A stretch of DNA of 64,000 bases, taken from the NCBI RefSeq assembly GCF_036884655.1, contig NC_088327.1, positions 11,817,001 to 11,881,000 on the forward strand, written 5' to 3'. Shown here in pieces: positions 34,910 through 47,495 of the stretch. The position numbers were made by a program, and so were the translations under genes. Within the stretch, counting starts at the first letter, position 1. Every line of letters starts with the position of its first letter. Source of the DNA: Musa acuminata AAA Group (taxonomy: Eukaryota; Streptophyta; Magnoliopsida; Zingiberales; Musaceae). The notes beneath the pieces were generated by a model that saw only the letters and a program-made list of their open reading frames with translations, did no database searches and was not told the DNA's origin.

Positions 34910-35961
34910 GCTCAACGGGGAAAAAGAGAGAAATGAGTTGTACAAGAAACTCAAGTTTCAACCAAAGGTTTGTCCATTCACTTTGTTTCTTCTTTGGCTA
35001 TGATTTGTTCCTTTTCTTTTTTCCTTCTTTAATCATGTATTGTGATTTTTAGCAGAACCACCCAGAAGAATATACCAAGATATGTTTTGATTTTTGGCTA
35101 GACAAGTTGGATGAATGGATAGAAATAATGATATTGCATGGAACAGAACCAACATGTCTCACTCTACAAACAATGATGTATTGTTGAGGAGGATTATACC
35201 ATGCAGATTGAGAGAGGTTAATTCTTCCCCTCATTCTCATGATTCCTGTGCGAATGATAATAGTTATATATGATATGAGTCACACCTGAGGCAAACTTGT
35301 GTTGCATTAGTCTGTTTGTGCACCCAAAACTCGAGCTGTAGCTGATGACATCAACATAACTCGATCATCTCATCTCTTCAGGCTTGTTGCCAATTGTTTC
35401 TTACATACATACGATATATATATATATATATATATGGTTGGACACATATGTAAAATAAAAAAATAAAAAATAAAAAACAAAAAAACAATAACCTCCTTTC
35501 AGTTGGATGTCTCCATCTCATCGGTAGGGGTTTTGTTCGATTAGACTCTCTCTCTCTCTCTCTCTCTCTCTCGCCAATCACGTAATGATGCGGTTGCCGC
35601 GTCCTCTATCTTCATCGTACTCGGCCCCGCGGCTCCCCTCGCTCTTGCTCCATCGTTGGTTGTTGTAGTGGATCGCCCCCCCCCCCCCGCGGCTCCCCTT
35701 CGCTCCTCCTCCTCCTCTATCGTTCCTTCTTGGAGTGGCTCGGTCCCGCGACTTTTCTCGCTCCGGTCCACATCGGTTGCAACCCCGCGATCGAGAGATG
35801 GAGGCCCCATGGAGCTGGAGGGAGCCGCGCGTGGCAGGAGAATGAGGGGCCGACGCCGCGCCGCCACATGAGTACGTGAGAGACCGACCATATTGCGTGG
35901 TCCCGGTGCAACGGCTGCGGCTTAAATCCCAGTGAAAGCTAGAAAGGGGCTCAAAAGGCCG
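34910..35961. other. TMK 3' flank and low-complexity region before the MIS12 remnant
   Basis: Holds a (TA)n tract near 35413-35434, (CT)n at about 35547-35572, a run of 13 C at 35676-35688 and a short duplicated CGCGGCTCCCCT motif. Several GC-rich open frames here lack any family signature. Confidence 0.5.
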
Positions 35962-37105
35962 ATGTAGGGAAGCGAGATTGAGGCGGTATTCGATGCCTAC
36001 AACCTCAACCCGCAGCGCTTCCTCAACGAAGTCCTCAATGCCGTCGACGACATGGTTGACGGAGCCTTCGATTTCTGCCTCCATTTCCGTCTTCGTCTCG
36101 TCCTCTTCCCCTTTTATTTCCCATTTTGCCCGATGTGTATCTTTCACCTTCGTCACCGATCATTTGTCTGTTTTCTTCCAGGCAAGCACCACAAATCACT
36201 GCCCTTGGCGCCGATCGGTCTGAGGAGCTGGCCAAGGTAAGTTACTTTAGTGCGAGTTTAACCCTATCTTGTTGTTGATCCTATACAATGTCCACCTTCC
36301 ATTGTTGCATGATATTTGATTTGTTTCCTTTTTAATGATCCTTTAGGAATGGTGAAGACCACGGGGCTAATTACAAATTACTCATGTAACTAGCAATCTT
36401 TATTATTTCGATTCATATATTTTTAAAAATTATAATAAGATTTTTATATTTATGAAAGTAAAATAATGAAATCGTTATATAGGATTAAAAAGATAATTTC
36501 ACAAGATTAAAAATAAAAAAAAGAAAGAAGTTCTATTGGAGCAACAACGTTAAATATTTCACTTCGTAAATATACAAATGTAACTTTTGAAAGTATAGGG
36601 ATCAAAATATTAAATATAACTAATTACATTAGATAATATATAATTAGCCCAAGACCATATGATATTATAGTGATTTTGAACTTAATTACATTGTCATTTG
36701 TGGTTAGAGACAGTGTTACTTAGTTCGATTAAATATCGGTTTTATTAAGTATCGGTTGAAGAAAGAGGTTGATCTTGGATTTGCAAGAACATATTGTTTA
36801 CTGAAATTTTACAGTCTGATAAACCATTAGGATGTTTAGGTTCATTTGGTAGTTTGCTGTTGTTCATATCCTCTGATCTTCTAAGGACGTTTAAGCAACT
36901 TGTCTGGTTTTTTTTTTTTACTTTTTATTAGTTTTGGTAGCTTGGACACTGTGAGATTTGGTAATTAATCATGTATTTCTTCACTAAAACTTCTGTGTTC
37001 TTGGTTGCTTCTTCTATTATTTATATTGTGAACTAAAATAAAAATAATGTGATATTGGCTTATTGAAAAATAGTTGGAAAGTAATTTGCATATACATGAT
37101 GATTG

Positions 37106-37546
37106 TCATTAGTTAAGAAAGCAAGATCATACATCAAATCAGGCTGAGGTTCTCAAATTCATATGATAAGATTTTCAGTGAGGTAATTGTTGTTCGTTTA
37201 TATCTATTTCTCATTTACTTTAGAGTTTTGTCTCTCATAGTATCATGGAAGTTTGATTATTGACATTCTTTTTATTAACTGATAACTAATATAGATATGT
37301 TATTGATCACACATCTATAGGACTTAGGAATCATCATTAGTTAAGAAAGCAAGATCATACATCAAATCCGGCTAAGGTTCTCAAATCAATGTGACAAGTT
37401 TTTCAGTGAGGTAATTGTTGTTCGTTCATATCTATTTCCCATCTACTTCAGTTTTGTCTCTCATAGTACTATGGAAGCTTGATTATTGATAATTTTTTTA
37501 TTAACTGATAACTAATATAGATATGTTACTGATCACACATCTATAG
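37106..37546. repeat. Tandem duplication, 228-bp period, in the MIS12 remnant intron
   Basis: Copies start TCATTAGTTAAGAAAGCAAG at 37106 and 37334 and end CACACATCTATAG at 37320 and 37546. They differ by scattered substitutions and small indels. A third partial end (GATCACACATCTATAG) follows at about 37557-37572. Confidence 0.9.
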
Positions 37547-37989
37547 TATTTTGGGATGATCACACATCTATAGTATAGATTTAGTACGATAAGATCCTAG
37601 GGTTTTATCATAAAAGAAAAAGGAGAAAAAAGGATGATTAGTTTGAGGAAAATGAACTGGGTTTGTCAAAAGACTGACTAATATTTCATTGCTTGTTAAA
37701 AATAAACAGATACATCCTTATTTATATAATTCCACCTAGAGTCTTGGACTCTTAATAATAAATAAATATCAAATAAACTTATATCCGATTTTTGCTGAAC
37801 TAAATAAATTTAATAAACTATTATTTAAAGCTCAAAAAATAAAACGAACATAACACTAACAAAATGATAATTGTTATTTTTTTTCTTTCTAATAGGGTGT
37901 ATCTTTCCTTCATCACTTACTCGAACTGTTCTGAATAAGCGAATAAGCAAGTGGGAGAAGTATTGTCTTCGTTCTTATATTGTTTTAAC

Positions 37990-38082
37990 CAAGGTATGTA
38001 ATTTCGAATAATATCGTTCGATACGGGTGGTACGTACTGGTCCGTCAGCTTATCGGTATACGGACCGCTCGTTACCGGATGG

Positions 38083-38137
<55 letters not shown>

Positions 38138-38284
38138 CGAGGCGACGTCATCGAGACGATACGACGTTGCCTTTTATAAATATATATATCAAGTGATATA
38201 CCAAACGGTATATCACTCGATATACAGTTTTATATTGTACCGTACCGAACGAACGTCGAAACTTCGATACGGTACGAAATTATG
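37990..38284. mobile_element. Small hAT-like MITE (295 bp) with 8-bp target duplication
   Basis: Flanked by the perfect 8-bp repeat GTTTTAAC at 37982-37989 and 38285-38292. The ends begin CAAGGTATGTAATTTCG and, read inward from the other side, CATAATTTCGTACCG, which share TAATTTCG. It contains a (TA)n tract at about 38086-38134 and GATACGG-type motifs in both orientations. Eight-base duplications and CA ends fit the hAT superfamily. It sits just after the broken MIS12 third exon. Confidence 0.7.
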
Positions 38285-39219
38285 GTTTTAACTAACTTCA
38301 ACAAATCAGCATATAATGTAATACGATGGAACACCCGACACGACCACGTATTTATATGACCCAGCTTTTGTTTTTCTTGCCTTTTTATTGTTTTATATGT
38401 TGACACTGAATCTGCTGTTGTTTCAGAGTTAGCAGAATCAGCATCCAAGCTGCATCAGAAAGTGGCAGAACTAGAGAGCAATAGATTGGAAAACATGAAA
38501 CAAGAAAAGGTTCGGAAGAAGCACAGTTTGAGCAGTGACAAACAGATGGTTCCTGACAATGGTAAAATTCCTCTTTCTCAAACAAATTATTAAAGGATGA
38601 AAAGGATGGCAGACATTCATTCACATGTTTTTGCAGGCATTTCATCTACAAGGCTTGAAGATATTTAAGAAATTGTAAGCATTTGAAGGAACACATAATA
38701 CTGGATTCTACCATTTTGAAATAAATGTTAAACATTACCTTATAATATCATGTTGTGTCTAATTTATGTGTACTACATGTCATCAAATTCTTGTCGATGC
38801 AAAAAAAAGAAAAAAAAAGGGCTGGCAACGACATTTAAGAAATAGTAAGCATTTCTAAGGAACACATGATATAACATCTTGATGCTTGTTCGTTGCAGAA
38901 AATGCTAGCTGTCGTAGTTGCAATCACCAAAGTTCCCAGTGGTCAGCTTGTTGTTTGAGAATTTTATGGTTTATTCTTATGTTTAGTGTAGCTACCTTTT
39001 GCTAATTTGTGGCAGTACATATGAGTGCATGCAGCTCCAACACTCCTGCCCACTGATGAGCCAGTTTGAGATGACCTCCTCCATCCCAAGTTTTATGGTT
39101 TTGTTCTTATCATTGGGAGATCTAATGCTATGTATGAAATCAATCACATACAGCACGAGTCGACACATCCAACATATGGCAATGATGTTTTTACTTTTCA
39201 GGTACCAATGATATCTAAC

Positions 39220-39347
39220 AAGGCTCCGTCGACCGTATCGTCGATGGTTTTGAGGGCTTCGTTGAGGAAGCGCTGCGGGTTGACGCTGGAGGCATCGAAT
39301 GGTGCTATGCTCCATCGACATTTTGAGCCCCCTTTTTAGCTTTCGCT
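39220..39347 (-). pseudogene. Inverted second copy of MIS12 exon 1
   Basis: Read on the minus strand, this segment matches the 5' UTR and first exon of the remnant at about 35935-36065. It shows the same GCTCAAAA leader, and one frame reads FDASSVNPQRFLNEALKTID. It ends at the equivalent of DGA, without later exons. The start region differs (ATGTCGATGGAGCATAG). It is an inverted duplicate fragment facing the main remnant, about 3.2 kb away. Confidence 0.75.
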
Positions 39348-40396
39348 GAAGGGAAGAAGTGGCAACTGAGAGGGATCCAAGCACTTGGATCAATGCTTAA
39401 CGCTAATGATAAAGATTTTTATTAGGAGACGTATGAGATAGTTAAGAGATGTGGAATGATCAACGCTCATGATACAGATAGAGTAATATCTAAAAAAAAT
39501 TAATAAAAAATATAAATATAACTATAAATAATTTTAACTTAACAGAACAAAAGATACATATAATCAACCCCAAATAATTGGGATTTGATATCTTGTTATT
39601 GTTGTTGAATTTGAATCTTATTATTATATTTACTATTTTTTATCCTCAAGACTATCATTTTCTTTTATTATTATCCTCTTATGTTTCTATTTAAAAAATA
39701 TTTTTATTATATATAGTATCTTTAAGATACTATATATATCCTCTTCCACTAGTTTAACCAATGACCTATTAACTAGAGTTTAATAAAGATGGATATAAAA
39801 CATGCAACACTTGTGTAGTACAATAGAAAGAATGAGGATAACATATAAAATGTATTATTTCACAAGCGGTAAGTTTCATATATAAAGAGAGGATACTTAT
39901 GGGTCCAACAAATCACATATCACTCTCTTCAAAGCATGCTTTGATCATAATCATTATGTACCATTGCTCCACATGGATCATGATTCCTATGCTAATAGAT
40001 GCTTAAACATCATAATGATGTTTGTGATCCCCACTTAGTAGACTTATTGAGTGTTCCTAATCAAGGACTTCACTTTCATGTAAAATACCTCCTAAATTCA
40101 TCAGAGAATTCACAAAAAACAGCTTTTATGCTCAATCTGCAATAAAAGAGTGTATTCAAGTTCGATTGATTTTTCAAAATCTTATGAAACATAAGAGATA
40201 TCTACATCCAATTTTGATTCCACCATCATGTTTTCATCATCTGGATTTCTAATTTGATAAGTCAGAAAAAAAAATACTCCAAATATAAGCACAGATATAA
40301 CAGAAATGGAATGATGATATGCGTTTAATTAGCTATTTATTTACTAAGCATTTATTGATTCGACGGCTAAACAAATGGTAAGTAGGTTGGATTCAA
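39348..40396. other. AT-rich intergenic region
   Basis: No gene or repeat family was recognised. It includes the downstream flank of the PLATZ gene. Confidence 0.5.
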
Positions 40397-41366
40397 TTAG
40401 AAGAATGGCGACCTTTGGGGAACTCCTTTCCTGACACGTGTCCTCCAACCGGGGCGAGGCGAGTCGGGACTCCCATCCTGGCTCGCGTCGGACGCTTCAG
40501 CATCGGGCTCGTCCTCGAAGTCAGACGTCAGATGCGGTAAGCACGGCTCTGATCGGTCGGACTCATCAACGGGGGCGGTGGATGCGTCCTTGGAATCGTC
40601 GAACACCTGGAGGCATATAATTGCAAGTATGGGTCGGACGGCGATTGTGTGATTTAAGGATCACCTACACATACCTTACAGGCGACGGAGCAGTAGCGAT
40701 TGGGCTCGGCAACGGAGCGACTGCACATGTTGCAAAGAGGGCTGCCGGGGTTGGGTTTGGACGACTTCGATTGATTCCGGGGGTGGAGGAATAACACCTT
40801 GGCACTGTTCACCGTATAAGACTGTCAAATTTATAGCAAAAGATTATTATATATGGTATATATACATTTTTATTTTTCTCGAAGATTCCATGCCGCGATT
40901 GATTTGAGATTTGATAAGAATCGAGATGATGATGATACCTGGACTTTGGAGCAATCGAGAAGTTTATGGATGTCAAGGACGCGGACGACGTCCTGGTAGA
41001 CGTAGCGGCGGATCTGGAGGCGGCGGTGGCGGCGGTGAGGGGAGGACGGCAGGGAGAGGCAGTTGGCGCACATGCTGCAGCGGCAGTCGACGCAGTAGAT
41101 GTTGATCTCGCTCTTCTTTATGTCCTTGTGCGCCTCGCACGGCCCGAAGAAGTCGGTGCTCAAGAGCTGCTCCAGCCATGCCGGCCTCTGGTTTTGCCCT
41201 CTCCGCCTCCTCCCCTCGTCCTCGGCTTCGCTCGTCTGGTTCGCCGCGCAACCCTTGTTGTCGAGATCCAGAAACCGAGACCTCTATGGCGATCAAGATT
41301 GTACGAGATATTGCTTAAAACAGTACGTAATTTGCGATAGAAGTTGTAGGGATTACCATGTTTCAT
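40397..41366 (-). CDS. PLATZ zinc-dependent DNA-binding protein
   Basis: Certain minus-strand exons are about 41178-40939, 40821-40675 and 40606-40397, joining in frame. They read WLEQLLSTDFFGPCEAHKD, then CVDCRCSMCANC, RYVYQDVVRVLDIHKLLDCS, SYTVNSAKVLFLHPR, CNMCSRSVAEPNRYCSVACK and a C-terminus rich in Ser, Asp and Arg. The Cys/His spacing is that of PLATZ proteins, plant nuclear zinc-binding factors that bind A/T-rich DNA and often repress transcription. The N-terminus is uncertain. The best model has a minute first exon ending at ATG|GT (41357), joined to an acceptor near 41290, 41235 or 41187. A competing ATG at 41366 gives the wrong phase for these acceptors. Total length is about 200-235 residues. 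Confidence 0.88.
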
Positions 41367-41455
41367 CTCCAGAAAAAGAGGAGGAGGGGCTATGGAGATG
41401 GGGCGAGGAGGGAGGGAGAGATTAATATAGTTGGAGCCGGAGAAAAGCGGTCTGA

Positions 41456-41463
41456 TTTATAGA
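41456..41463 (-). promoter_or_regulatory. TATA box, PLATZ gene
   Basis: The minus strand reads CTATAAAT about 95 bases upstream of the proposed ATG, a good plant core promoter element at a suitable distance. Confidence 0.55.
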
Positions 41464-43353
41464 TGGAAAGAAATGATGAGCCGCGGGAAACCGGAGGAAG
41501 GGAGGGGGAAATGGACCGCGGGCGAGGTGGGTCCCGACAGCGGAGCGATCCGCTGGGGGCCTGCCAGGGGAAACCCGCGACGCCTGGCTCGGCCCGGTTA
41601 GCGTGAGCTGGGAGGCGCGGAGGCATGTGGTCGTCAACGGTGGACGAGGGAGCAAATTGGAGATCCAACGGACGCGATGCGATGCCGTGGCGCGGGAACG
41701 GCGAGAGAATGAAAGGTGAACACCACGGTGGCGCGCGATGAAATAGTACCCTGGAATTGGCGGTTCGACCGGATCAGTGAACGTCATCATCAGGAGAAAC
41801 CTCTGAAACCCTTTCCCAGTCGAATTTTGGATTCGCTTGATGTGAGAAGCTTGCATGATGACTATGCAGGTGTAGAGGTCGATGTTCTCGAATCAAGTTT
41901 TAATCCACCTTATATTAGTAAAATTTTTGAAACATGCTTTGGTCTTTACTTGATAATTTCATGGGTAAAGCAAGTGATATTGCTAACATTAACATTCATC
42001 GAGGCAATTAGGTGTAAGCAACATTTCGACAAATCACAGTTTCTAATATGCAATCTTTTATCCAGATTCACACCATTGACCATTCAGTTACTATGTATTC
42101 TTCAACCATATTCAAATACTCGATGGGCTACATAATGTTCGACAAACTTGATAATTAGTTTTAGTCAATATATTATCATAAATCCAATAAATACAATGAA
42201 GAGTGCATTAAGGATTTCGATTCCACACACGAGGAGAAGATTCTGTAAATATATGACAAAATACAAACAATTTTTTGCCACATATTCAATAACGTTAATA
42301 ATGTAAAATCCTAATTAATTTAGAGTCTAATATTTTATATCTTTAAATAACGAAAAGCCAAACTTACAGATGCTTTGAACGGCACGAGCCTCATATATTT
42401 AGCCTTACCATGGTGTTTCTTTAGGATGCCTGATCAAATTTTTTGTCAATTATGTGAAAGAATATACTTTGCATTTTACCCCAAAACAAAAGAATGTAGA
42501 TTTTTATAGCTATCTCATTAATTAATTTGCTAAAAGTGTTCTTACTATAATCACTTATTTGATGGTATCCTACGTAACTCAAATATACAAATATTGTGGT
42601 GCTTATAGATCAGATCATATTCAAACTAGAAAAAGATCATCATCCGATGAGCAAAGTGTAATGTCCATTATATAGTTCATAATCATCAAATATAGATCAT
42701 AGTTGATCTGATTGCAAATAATCGATCCACCCACAACGCTGCCCCGGTCCCTCTTCAAGACAACCTGACCGGCGCTTATTAAGCCTTTCCCCACCACCCA
42801 CACTCCCTCTCCCAATTATGGCGAATCATGAAAATTAATCTGATAGCTTATTGACATCATATGTTCGGGAATTAAGAAAATGAAATCACAAGTCAAGAGT
42901 GCGAGGAATAAACTGAAGGAATTCTTTATCATACTCTTTATCGTCGTACAAATTAAATGAAAACAATATGAACCTAATATTGAAGAGGTTGATTTAAATG
43001 CCTCTTTTGTTGATGTAGGTTGCTATGCAATTGAAAAATGAAATTGATTTGAAGCAGGAAAATACAACTTGCTACCGAAATAAAGTTTGGAAGTTTGGTA
43101 CAAACGACGATGTGTTTTACTGTAGAATTACAACACGATTACAAACTCAGCAATTAATGTTTATCAAAGTAGCTGTTAGCACTCATCTGTATACTTTTGA
43201 TAGCGCACTAATTTCTAGTGGAAGGAATTCCAAGCTGAGCAAAAATGCACAAGAATCTAGTGTTATCTATAAAGGCTATGTTTATTACTTACCTCCTCCT
43301 TTAGTGTTTTGATGAACTCAGTTCTAATTTCATTATTACTAGAAACCCTGTAC
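41464..43353. other. Intergenic region between PLATZ and SDS
   Basis: The left part is PLATZ promoter; the rest is AT-rich. Open frames at 41716-42135 (+) and 43025-43312 (+) have no family signature or splice support and are not called. The SDS 3' flank lies at the right end. Confidence 0.45.
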
Positions 43354-43476
43354 TTAGCATGCGTACTTGACCAACCACTGAAGGCTCTGAAAAACAAAAA
43401 CTTACGTAGTTCAGTTAAACAAAAGCTCAAAATCATCTTAATTCAGAAAAAAATATATGTTATTTACTCTACGGGA

Positions 43477-43507
<31 letters not shown>

Positions 43508-46500
43508 ACCTGCATGCATTCCGGTAGATCATCGTTCTTTGTTCTAACATGGGTCTGCAGATATAGAACTAGAGTTAACAATAACCACCAAACCAATACA
43601 ATGTGCAAGGTTGATTCTACACAGTTGACTTTCCACTTTTGTTTCTTTTGATAAAAGGTTTCATTCCGTAACTAAGATCATAAAGCATCTCACCAAAAAC
43701 TATTCAAGTTTCTGATAAGTTGTTAATAGTCAAATTCAAATTTGATAAACCGTATCACAGAATTTGAACTCAGGGATTTTTGTATGAATATATTTCCATT
43801 TTCTGGTTATGTGCTCATAAATGCATGCACACAAGGCAGACGTCGAATTTACCTCCATAACCATTTGGCACGAGTCATCATGGTTGGTGGCCAGGCAAGC
43901 AAGGATGACCAAGCCGGCTGCTATGCTAGATGGCCAGTAGGAAAGCCTTTCATGGTCCAGAAGGGATAAGACGGCCAAGTATTTCGACAGATTCTGTACA
44001 TTGGCATCTGCTCTTGCTGCCTTGAGATAAAACCTGGAAGAAATTTACAGGCCCAGGAAATCAAAGGCCTGATGTTTTATTGCCTCGATTTGTGCTATGG
44101 ACAGAAGGAACATTCAAAAGAGTGGATTACCAGAGGAAATGGTGAGTTGTTGGAAGTAAACATTTGTATCTTAGAACATCTTGCACCACCCATTCCATGG
44201 CTACAACTTCGCTTCTGCTGTAATAGTTGTTCCCCACCTTGAACGATATCTGCCGTATGCTGATACCATAACAAAGATACAGGTGACACTGTAATCATGC
44301 AGTTATATGAAAACCGAACCAGGATTCAATGAACTAATCCATGCTAAATCGTTGATGAATAAGGTAATATGGGCTTTACAATCTCAATAATTCTATTTCA
44401 TGTGTACTATTTGCATCAGTTGTTTTATTTTTAAGCTAATGTTCTGAATTTATCTTTTGATTCCACTGATGCGATTTCTTCTGTTGAAAAATGCTACGCT
44501 CCATTGTTTGACCACGTAAACTAGCCTAGCCAATACATGGTTTCCATCTTAGTTTCCCAGTAGTATATTTAGCTAAATTGAGATAGAGGACGAGCAATTT
44601 ATAACCAAAGTTGTTATGCAAATAAAACTTATTCAGGTAGAAAGTAAAATCATATGCTGACCGGTGACTCCAGAAGTCACTCTAGAGATGCTCATTGTAG
44701 CATCATATATAATCAATATCAAAATTTTCTTAACAGGAAAGCATAAGAACTAAACGGGTTAATACCTAAAGAATCAACAAGCTTAGTCACCTGTTGTAAG
44801 GTTGGTTCTCTTCGATTCGGGTGGCAAGAGTGACGCAAGCTATCCCTAGCAACTGGAGGTTTTTTTCGCTCTTGAAGTATCCCCTGCTCAGAAAGCGGTC
44901 CATCAAGCTCACCCCCAAGAACAGCGTCTCACTCTGCAGCTCCATCGCACTCGAATGCTGCTCCCCAACAAAACCATTCGTGATACTCAAATCCGAAATA
45001 AAACCACATTAAAGGGGTTAAATAGAAAATCCATCTAAACAACTAAGAGTTTGAAAGTAAAATGATATTTTTTTTCTCATATCTTAAAAAAATATAATTG
45101 AATGTAAATCCAATGAACGCCCATGTAGAACCTGAACTATAATATTTGGACTTGATTAGATCTTGCGATCGACTCGCTTAACTTCGTTCAAGCAAAATTT
45201 GAGTCAAAATAGGACTCGAATTAATGTTAAACTATTCATTCAAAGCTGCCTTAGATCAAAGGCAAGTGTCTTTTGTGTCTGGATTGGTGACCCTGAGAAT
45301 GAGAATTGAATCATTCAGATTAGAGTTAGGTTAGGAACTAAAGTTAGACAACATGATGCTCAAAGAAGATTAAAATTTAGAGGAGAAAAAGATGAAAAAA
45401 AACATACCGAACAAACTCAACTGGGTATAGAAAATAGCATTAATGCATAAAAACAGACCATGAATGGAGCAGAAAAGCCACAAATGCACAACGAACATGA
45501 GTCAAGTAGAAGTATAACCACAGAGGCACAAGAAATTAGAAAGAACATAGATAATAGCACAAAATCACAGAAAAAATATCACGGAAGACAAAGAACTTAT
45601 CACGAAAAAGAAATGAAAAATCATGAAAAAGGAACGAAGGTCTTCTCCACTATATTAAGCCTCGCTCGAGAGGCGCTCTTGGTTGCTCCTAATACACAAT
45701 TCCATAAATTGCACTGCTCATGACCCCACCTGTCGTGTCACATCCTCCAATCACGAGCGCCTTCAGTGGCCAGGTGAAGTAGCGTGAGTTAATTTCAACC
45801 CTTCCTGAATCAAATATATGATTCAGAAAATAATAAAGGTAAACATGTTATTTTATAAAATACAGAATAGCAACTTCAAATCCACGTCGATTATGTTCTG
45901 AAATAATTTTCGCACATGTTTAATGCTACCCCATTTCACCGCCCGCCCTGACATTTGAGACAGAGATGATTCGATGAGTCCCCATATGCAGTTACACGCG
46001 TAACTGGTACGCGGGTAAATCGAGTTTCTCTTATATGTTGTTTTTAATATACATGAGAATGTTAGCCCGAGGCCAACAGAAAAAGGGCACTGAGGAAAGC
46101 ATGTGGCACTTTCTGCAGTACCGAACAGAACTAACGAATCAGAAAAGGACAAGTGTGATCTTCTTCCAGTTCCGGCGGAGCACTGGAACTCAACAGGACA
46201 AATACGAGGAGACTACTCAGAAAATGAACAGCCAATAATAACGAGGAAGTGGGGACGAGTATATCAAGGGATCGCTCACCTCCACCATCCAGTTAATCAT
46301 CACGATCCGTTGCTCCAGGATCAGACCGCCGTCGTTCGTCGTGTTGCTGTACTCCTCGGCGTAGTTGTGGACCGCCGCGTCTCTCCTCTCCCGGCTTCGA
46401 AGCCTCCGATAGCTCTCCTCGTCCTCCTCGTCCTCAAACCTCATCAACTGCACCAAATCCAACGGCTCAACTTTTTCTACTTTAATATTTTATTAACAGA

Positions 46501-47495
46501 AATAATAATTTGGATCTCAAACTGACCGTGAACTCCTCAAAAGCCTCGAATTGAGTTCCGGGGTCCATGCTGAAGCTCGACGGCAAGAACTGCCGCGCGA
46601 GCTGGAGGAAGAGGGAGAAGGTGGCGGAGGGGGCGGCGCGGTCGAGAGTCTTCTCGGAGAAGCCGTCGGAGGAAGAAGAGGACACGACGAGTTCGGAGGA
46701 GGAGGAGGAATTATTGTCGGAGATGAACGCCTCGGAGCTGCAAAGGCCAAAGAGCTCCTCCTCGATCTCGGAGAGGGTCATCTCGTTGCACGTCGAGTAC
46801 TCCGAACTCTCCTCCTCCTCCTCCTCGCCCTCGTTCGGTATCCGCTCGGAGCAGGCGAGATCGGAGTCGAGGTCCCGATCGCGTCGCAGCTTCTTAATTG
46901 GCGCCACCGAGTTCCGAGAGATCTGGGACCTCCCGGCTGCTTCGTCCGTCGCCGATTTGAGCGTTCCGCCGCCATTCACGTCGGTGATGGAACCGAGGCA
47001 GGAGGAGTCCGAAATCTCCGGTTCTTTCTCCAATACCTTACTCGCCGGGGCTTTCTTCTTAGAATTCCCACGAGGAAACGCCTCGAGGATCTCAGAGACC
47101 TCGGTTCCAATAGCGGAGTCTCTCTTGCTAACCTCCACTTTCGATCGCTTCGGATCTCTTCCACTCCTGCCTTCCTTGATCCTCCGAGAGTAGGTTTGGG
47201 TAATACGACGGAGATCACTCAGGGGAGCCCCGCTCACAGAGCTCCCAATCACCTTGGATTCGTGGGAGACGTCGCTCTGGAAGCAGCTAGAAGTGGACTC
47301 TCCCTCCTCCTCCTCAGTCTCCGCCACATCGAGCAATGCATCACTAGAGACGCGTTCAAGGTTCGGGAAGAGGGGAACATGGTCGCGGCGAGGGAACCCG
47401 GATCGGAATTCCGTCGGGTTGGAGGCGATCGCCGCGTGGAACGACCGCTTTCGTCCCGATATCGAAGCGGAGTCGGCGGTCGACATGGAGGCCAT
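43354..47495 (-). CDS. SDS: Meiosis-specific cyclin SDS (SOLO DANCERS)
   Basis: Seven minus-strand exons join in frame to 563 residues: 46527-47495, 46280-46447, 44791-44957, 44131-44259, 43853-44033, 43510-43554 and 43354-43386. The 323-residue first exon is acidic and Ser-rich ([28 protein letters not shown]), as in SDS. The cyclin box follows: [69 protein letters not shown] and YLKAARA. The tail [20 protein letters not shown] matches the SDS C-terminus and needs the two short last exons to be found. SDS partners a CDK in the nucleus and is required for meiotic homolog pairing and DMC1-dependent recombination. No lesions were seen. The 1.3-kb intron 2 is the longest. Confidence 0.93.

Larger units (their letters stand above)
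35962..38958 (+). pseudogene. MIS12: MIS12 kinetochore protein homolog, disrupted
   Basis: Pieces of a plant MIS12 gene appear in order with splice sites. At 35962-36083 the frame after codon 2 reads EAVFDAYNLNPQRFLNEVL and then VDDMVDGAF. The other pieces are 36182-36236 (LGADRSEELAK), 37896 to about 37989 (GVSFLHHLLE, then NKRISKWEKYCLR), 38427-38561 (ASKLHQKVAELESN), 38637 to about 38672, and 38899-38958. Lesions: codon 2 is TAG (35965-35967), the frame changes inside exon 2, one base is lost near 37926 before NKRISKW, and TAA interrupts at 38666-38668. The middle of the protein (after YCLR) is missing where a small element sits. A block around 38660-38705 recurs near 38834-38880. MIS12 anchors the kinetochore to centromeric chromatin; this copy should not make it. 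Confidence 0.8.

Noticed and set aside
41716..42135. 139-residue open frame between PLATZ and SDS
   Set aside because: Composition changes midway, with no homology recognised, no promoter and no splice sites.
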